DNA from: Polymyxa betae
Taxonomy: Eukaryota; Endomyxa; Phytomyxea; Plasmodiophorida; Plasmodiophoridae
Assembly: GCA_003693705.1 (NCBI GenBank)
Contig: RBZT01000424.1
Coordinates: 2,676 to 66,675 of the forward strand
Length of the DNA: 64,000 nucleotides
Direction of reading: 5' to 3'
Shown: in pieces, positions 60,287-64,000 of the stretch
How positions within the stretch are numbered: the first letter of the stretch is position 1
Layout of the letters: each line of letters opens with the position of its first letter
Notes under the pieces: generated by a model
Databases searched by the model: none
What the model was told of the DNA's origin: nothing
Seen by the model: the letters and a program-made list of their open reading frames with translations, nothing else
Position numbers and translations under genes: made by a program

Positions 60287-60405
60287 TTCAAACTAAACGA
60301 TTTGGTCGGTAACAACGTGTCAATACATCCATCATTATATTATATATTGAGTCAATAATTCATTAGAATTGTAGTATATATTTATGTAGGCTTGATGAAG
60401 ATATT

Positions 60406-62904
60406 ATGGTGGCGGATGTCATTATCGTGTTTAATTTGATGTCAACATTATCAGGACCTCACAGGATTCAGGTCGGGGTTCGGATCCGTCCTTTAACACC
60501 AGCAGAACTAGCTCAGGGTCAATCCTGTAGTTGGGCAGTTCGAGGACAGACAATCCAGCAGATTGTTGATCAAGACATCAGACCATCATCGTCATCTTTG
60601 AAGAAGCGCGCCGAATTCAAATTTCAATATGTATTTGGACCTGAGACTAGTACAGATCAGGTATTTAATGAATTAGTTGCTCCAATTGTACAAGATGGTC
60701 TATCTGGTATTAATGGTGCTATATGTTGTTATGGACAAACATCAGCTGTATGTATAGAACACATTCATATCACATTTCACTTTGGCGCTCTTTTCACCGA
60801 ATTCGAAGCGTTCTCTTCTTTTAAAAAATATCTTGGTTTTAGTACAACACGATGAAGATTTCCTCTGAGATAAGATATTGATTATGCCTCACTGTTATTT
60901 TCAATAATTAATTTGGCTGTGTGGAGAGCTCTAGTTTCTTTTGATGTTTCTAATAATGTATGACATGAAATATGTTCTTGTTTCAGTCTATGAATTGCTG
61001 ATATAATTAATATACTATGTTTAGGGTAAAACATACACATGCCAAGGGACAGATGAACATCCAGGTATTATTCGTCTGGCATTGAGATTATTATTCGCTT
61101 CAATCCAACAAGTATAATGTCATTGATGATTATGTTGGATCTGAGCATTATTATATAGGATAATACACGACGATATCAATTACGATGTTCATATATAGAG
61201 ATCTATAATGAACATGTATTTGATCTTCTGTCTGATGTTGAAGAGAATCTTGTCGTTCAGGAAGATAAAGAGGTTTGCATTCTTTCAAACCGGATAGTTC
61301 TTGTTCATAACGCTTCCATTCTTCAAGTTTGATTCAATTTGATGAAGTCATTGACAGAAATGTTTCAGAAAGTGACGATTAAAGGCCTGATCGAAGAAAC
61401 AGTGACAAATGAATCCAGAGCATTAGAACTTATTACAATGGGATTATCAAAGAGAAAGGTAGCTCAGACTATTATGAATGAGCACAGCTCAAGGTCACAT
61501 TTCATATTTCGTGTCTCAATTGATATTGACGTCCCAGAAGGTATTTGAGAGATATCGTATCAATAATCAATACTGAGTGGAAATCAGGACAAGGAGAGGG
61601 ACCTCTAAATCGATTGACATCGCAGCTGAATTTTGTTGATCTCGCTGGATCTGGTGAGAGATGTGAATTTAAGTGAGATCTGATCTTTAACTGAATATCC
61701 ATCAGAACGTATCTCAAGATCTGCGGTCAACGGTGTCAATTTCAAAGAAGGAACATCAATTAATAAGTCGTTATTATCACTTGGTACAGTAATATCATCA
61801 TTAAGTAGAGGACTCAGGTATTGTATTTATTTATTACGACAATGTTAACCAATCATTCATTATGAGATACATAACGGCTTCTCACTTTTACTCTTTCGTC
61901 TGTTGTTTCCCAACTTTCAATAATATCGTGATCACCTTCTGACCTGCTCTGCCTTATAGTCATGCTCCATTTCGAGATAGTCGTCTGACACTCATCTTAA
62001 AGGTATGTTTGTCAGGGCATGTTTTGCTTACTAAATGACCAAATAGAACTGCCTTGGTGGTAATTCCAGAACTGCATTTATTCAATGTATAACACCAGCT
62101 CGATCATGTATTGAAGAATCTATTTCCACATTTCGTCTTGCATATCGTATCAGCAATGTCACAACTAATGTTCAGGTTTATGATCCATCAATAATGATTG
62201 AGATATTCTCATTGATATCATGTTATGTTATAGATTAATGAAATGATATCAGACCCGGGTTCTGCTGATACTTTTCGAGAACGTTATCAAAAACTCCAAG
62301 CTGATCATCAGCAGATGGTTCACGCTAGCGACGATCTACGTCGTCAGAACCGTCTTCTGCAAATCCAGGTATGAGTTCATGTACTTTTTCGTGATGGATT
62401 TTTCTTAATATATTTTCCAGTTACATCAATATAAAACATTGTATATGAGAACACAAGAGAAAAGTAGTGATGAAATAGCTTCTAAACAAGCTGATAAACA
62501 AGTTAATGAAGTTATGAGCTGCTATTAGTGTATATCTTATAATGATGATTTTAGGAGACAGAACAGAGATTACAGCAAATGAATGATGAGATAGATTCAT
62601 TACGGAATCAGATAGAAGATCTTCATAGATCCAGATCTACTTTAGAGACGAGGTCAGAAATATCGGTCTGGTTTGTTTCGAATATTGATTTATTATGAGT
62701 AGGAATCAAGATTTAGAGCAGCGATTAGAATGGGCACAGACTGAGATTGATGATCTACGTGAATCAGCTCGATTATTAGATGATCTTCTATTACCAGAGA
62801 CATCATGTTCTCGATTAGATCAATATCCAGATCTGGGTGCTCTTGAAGCTGATTTATATTCAGCATTAAGAACAGTAATCTCGTATAGATCTCAACTTCA
62901 ATAA
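60406..62904 (+). CDS. kinesin motor protein with short coiled-coil tail
   Basis: ATG 60406..60408 (an in-frame ATG at 60439 is also possible) to TAA 62902..62904. The motor domain at the N-terminus reads IQVGVRIRPLTPAELAQGQS, FQYVFGPETSTDQVFNELVA, the P-loop GQTSA/GKTYT split by a 280-bp intron (longest here), EIYNEHVFDLL, switch I MNEHSSRSHFIF, switch II FVDLAGS(G/E), INKSLLSLGTVISSLSRG, HAPFRDSRLTLIL and the neck region RISNVTTNVQ. The tail is a coiled coil (QRLQQMNDEIDSLRNQIEDL; QDLEQRLEWAQTEIDDLRES). The short loop and neck are closest to kinesin-7/CENP-E type, with low certainty. It moves along microtubules; cargo unknown. Confidence 0.85.
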
Positions 62905-63106
62905 TGCACAGATCATGTCTAACATATTCATATCATCGTTATGTTTCTATTCAATGTACAAATAATCCTGCTTGCAAATACAATTTTAAAAACTTCAAAA
63001 ATGTGATGTTTTGTTGCTGGCTCTTGTATAGCTATCTGGAATTCTAGTTTTACATATGGTTCCTCGTCACACAGATGATACAAGACAATAAGCGACATAT
63101 ACAACA

Positions 63107-63349
63107 ATGTCGAGCTCAGATTCAGATGGATATCAGCCAGGAACTACATCTTCAATTAGGCACAAATTTACTCGGAGACGTCGCCAGGCAGTACGACAGC
63201 ATCGAGGTGGACGACGTTGGCCTGGATATGGGATAGTATTACCACCCATGTGGATGATGAATTCGTCAGGACCTGGATATATTCATCCATCTGATGAATG
63301 TCAATATTATTATACTTCAACACCATATCAATATCATCAACACAAGTAA
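63107..63349 (+). CDS. hypothetical basic/Tyr-rich protein, 80 aa
   Basis: ATG 63107..63109 starts MSSSDSDGYQPGTTSSIRHK, then a very basic cluster (FTRRRRQAVRQHRGGRRW), a Pro/Gly/Met stretch and a Tyr/His/Gln tail (YYYTSTPYQYHQHK). Likely disordered and possibly nucleic-acid binding. No family recognised. Confidence 0.4.
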   Translation: MSSSDSDGYQPGTTSSIRHKFTRRRRQAVRQHRGGRRWPGYGIVLPPMWMMNSSGPGYIHPSDECQYYYTSTPYQYHQHK

Positions 63350-63412
63350 ATACATCTTGTCCTTGTTCCATTTCTGCTTCCATCTCCATTTATTTACTTA
63401 TTGTTGAGATCA

Positions 63413-64000
63413 ATGTCTGAGGGTGGGATTAGAACACCTGCTGACCATGATGATGATATCAAGTCGAGGGCGAGTACGACCACGACAGTCAAGAAACATG
63501 ATCGAGCACGATCAACAACATCAGGTGCCAGTAAACGATTACAATTGGCACGACAGCATGCAGCTGTTGTTCGTATTCAGCAATGGTAAGAGATATTTAT
63601 ATCATGATCGACATACTGGCCCAGTCCATCAATGTGATCAGGTGGAAGAATAAATTACCAAAGATCCGAGGTCGTAATGAGATCATAGATGAGATCTGTC
63701 TGGAGATCTCCCAGCAACTTCTTGAAGATTTCATTCGTGGTGAATTTCTACCTGATCTGTTCCTGGATATTATTGCTGATGATAGTAATCGATATGCACC
63801 ATATACTGAAGAATTAGCTATATGCAAGGATATCATTGATGGAATATCTAATGATGTTATTAGTGATTTATTAAGAATAACAATGAGAGATGCTATCAAT
63901 AATATGGTAGAATCATATCTAGGACAATGTTCTGCTGAAAGATATCGTCATCTATTCCAATCTATATTAGATTCTTTAATTGATGATGAATGTCATCTAG
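63413..64000 (+). CDS. unknown IQ-like motif protein, truncated by window end
   Basis: ATG 63413..63415 (MSEGGIRTPADHDDDIKSRA). A basic, disordered first part ends in LARQHAAVVRIQQW; a 58-nt intron joins in phase to WKNKLPKIRGRNEIIDEICL, so the junction VVRIQQWWKNKLPKIR resembles a calmodulin-binding IQ motif. The rest is helical and acidic (ISQQLLEDFIRGEFLPDLFL, LRITMRDAINNMVESYLGQC) and remains open at base 64000. Such plans occur in ciliary and centrosomal proteins; the family is not recognised. Confidence 0.55.

Overview
This 64 kb window is nuclear DNA of a flagellated single-celled (or simple) eukaryote with a compact, intron-rich genome. The evidence is direct: almost every recognisable gene (26S proteasome Rpt2, Ran GTPase, PCNA, DSCC1/Ctf18-RFC, ribophorin II, Tat-SF1, axonemal dynein heavy chain, kinesin) is split by GT..AG introns, mostly 40-65 nt and some apparently only 23-35 nt. 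TAA, TAG and TGA all end recognisable genes, so the standard code applies. An axonemal dynein heavy chain of DNAH2 type shows that the cell builds motile cilia or flagella. Short TTTAGGG-like tracts are scattered through introns and intergenic DNA. I cannot name the lineage. There are no operons, rRNA, tRNA or CRISPR that I can see. Where I give exon joins, I derived them by eye from reading frame and GT/AG consensus; they have not been tested with transcripts.

Layout. 1-5.4 kb: a proline-rich secreted protein running off the left edge, a 57-residue secreted His/Gly peptide, a small unknown protein, the U2-snRNP factor Tat-SF1/CUS2 and a secreted SGNH-fold hydrolase. 5.5-11 kb: a LIMR/LMBR1-like membrane protein, dihydropteridine reductase (QDPR) with a 120-nt inverted repeat directly upstream of its start, and Rpt2. 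11-13.2 kb: an uncertain small gene, a probable non-autonomous hAT-like transposon and two palindromes. 13.2-25.8 kb: DSCC1, Ran, an unknown helical protein, a ribophorin II gene followed by a stand-alone second copy of its membrane domain, a second secreted His-rich peptide, a RING/coiled-coil protein, a coiled-coil protein and an F-BAR/double-SH3 protein. 25.8-43.6 kb: one dynein heavy chain gene of about 17.8 kb. 43.6-46.5 kb: three compact uncharacterised genes. 46.7-48.3 kb: a decayed PIF/Harbinger-like transposon. 48.6-54.5 kb: a DusA-type dihydrouridine synthase and PCNA from a shared 161-bp divergent promoter, a small helical protein, and a large alpha-solenoid protein. From about 54.5 kb onward the DNA is AT-richer with longer gaps: an SDR-type Rossmann protein, a secreted protein with no long ORF, an unknown three-exon gene, a kinesin, and two unknown genes, the last cut by the right edge.

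Functionally the window mixes housekeeping (replication: PCNA, DSCC1; transport: Ran; proteolysis: Rpt2; N-glycosylation: ribophorin II), cilium/microtubule genes (dynein, kinesin, several coiled-coil proteins) and secreted low-complexity proteins. The most unusual points are the very short introns, the duplicated ribophorin II membrane domain, the two unlinked secreted His-rich peptides, and several multi-exon genes invisible to a simple ORF scan.
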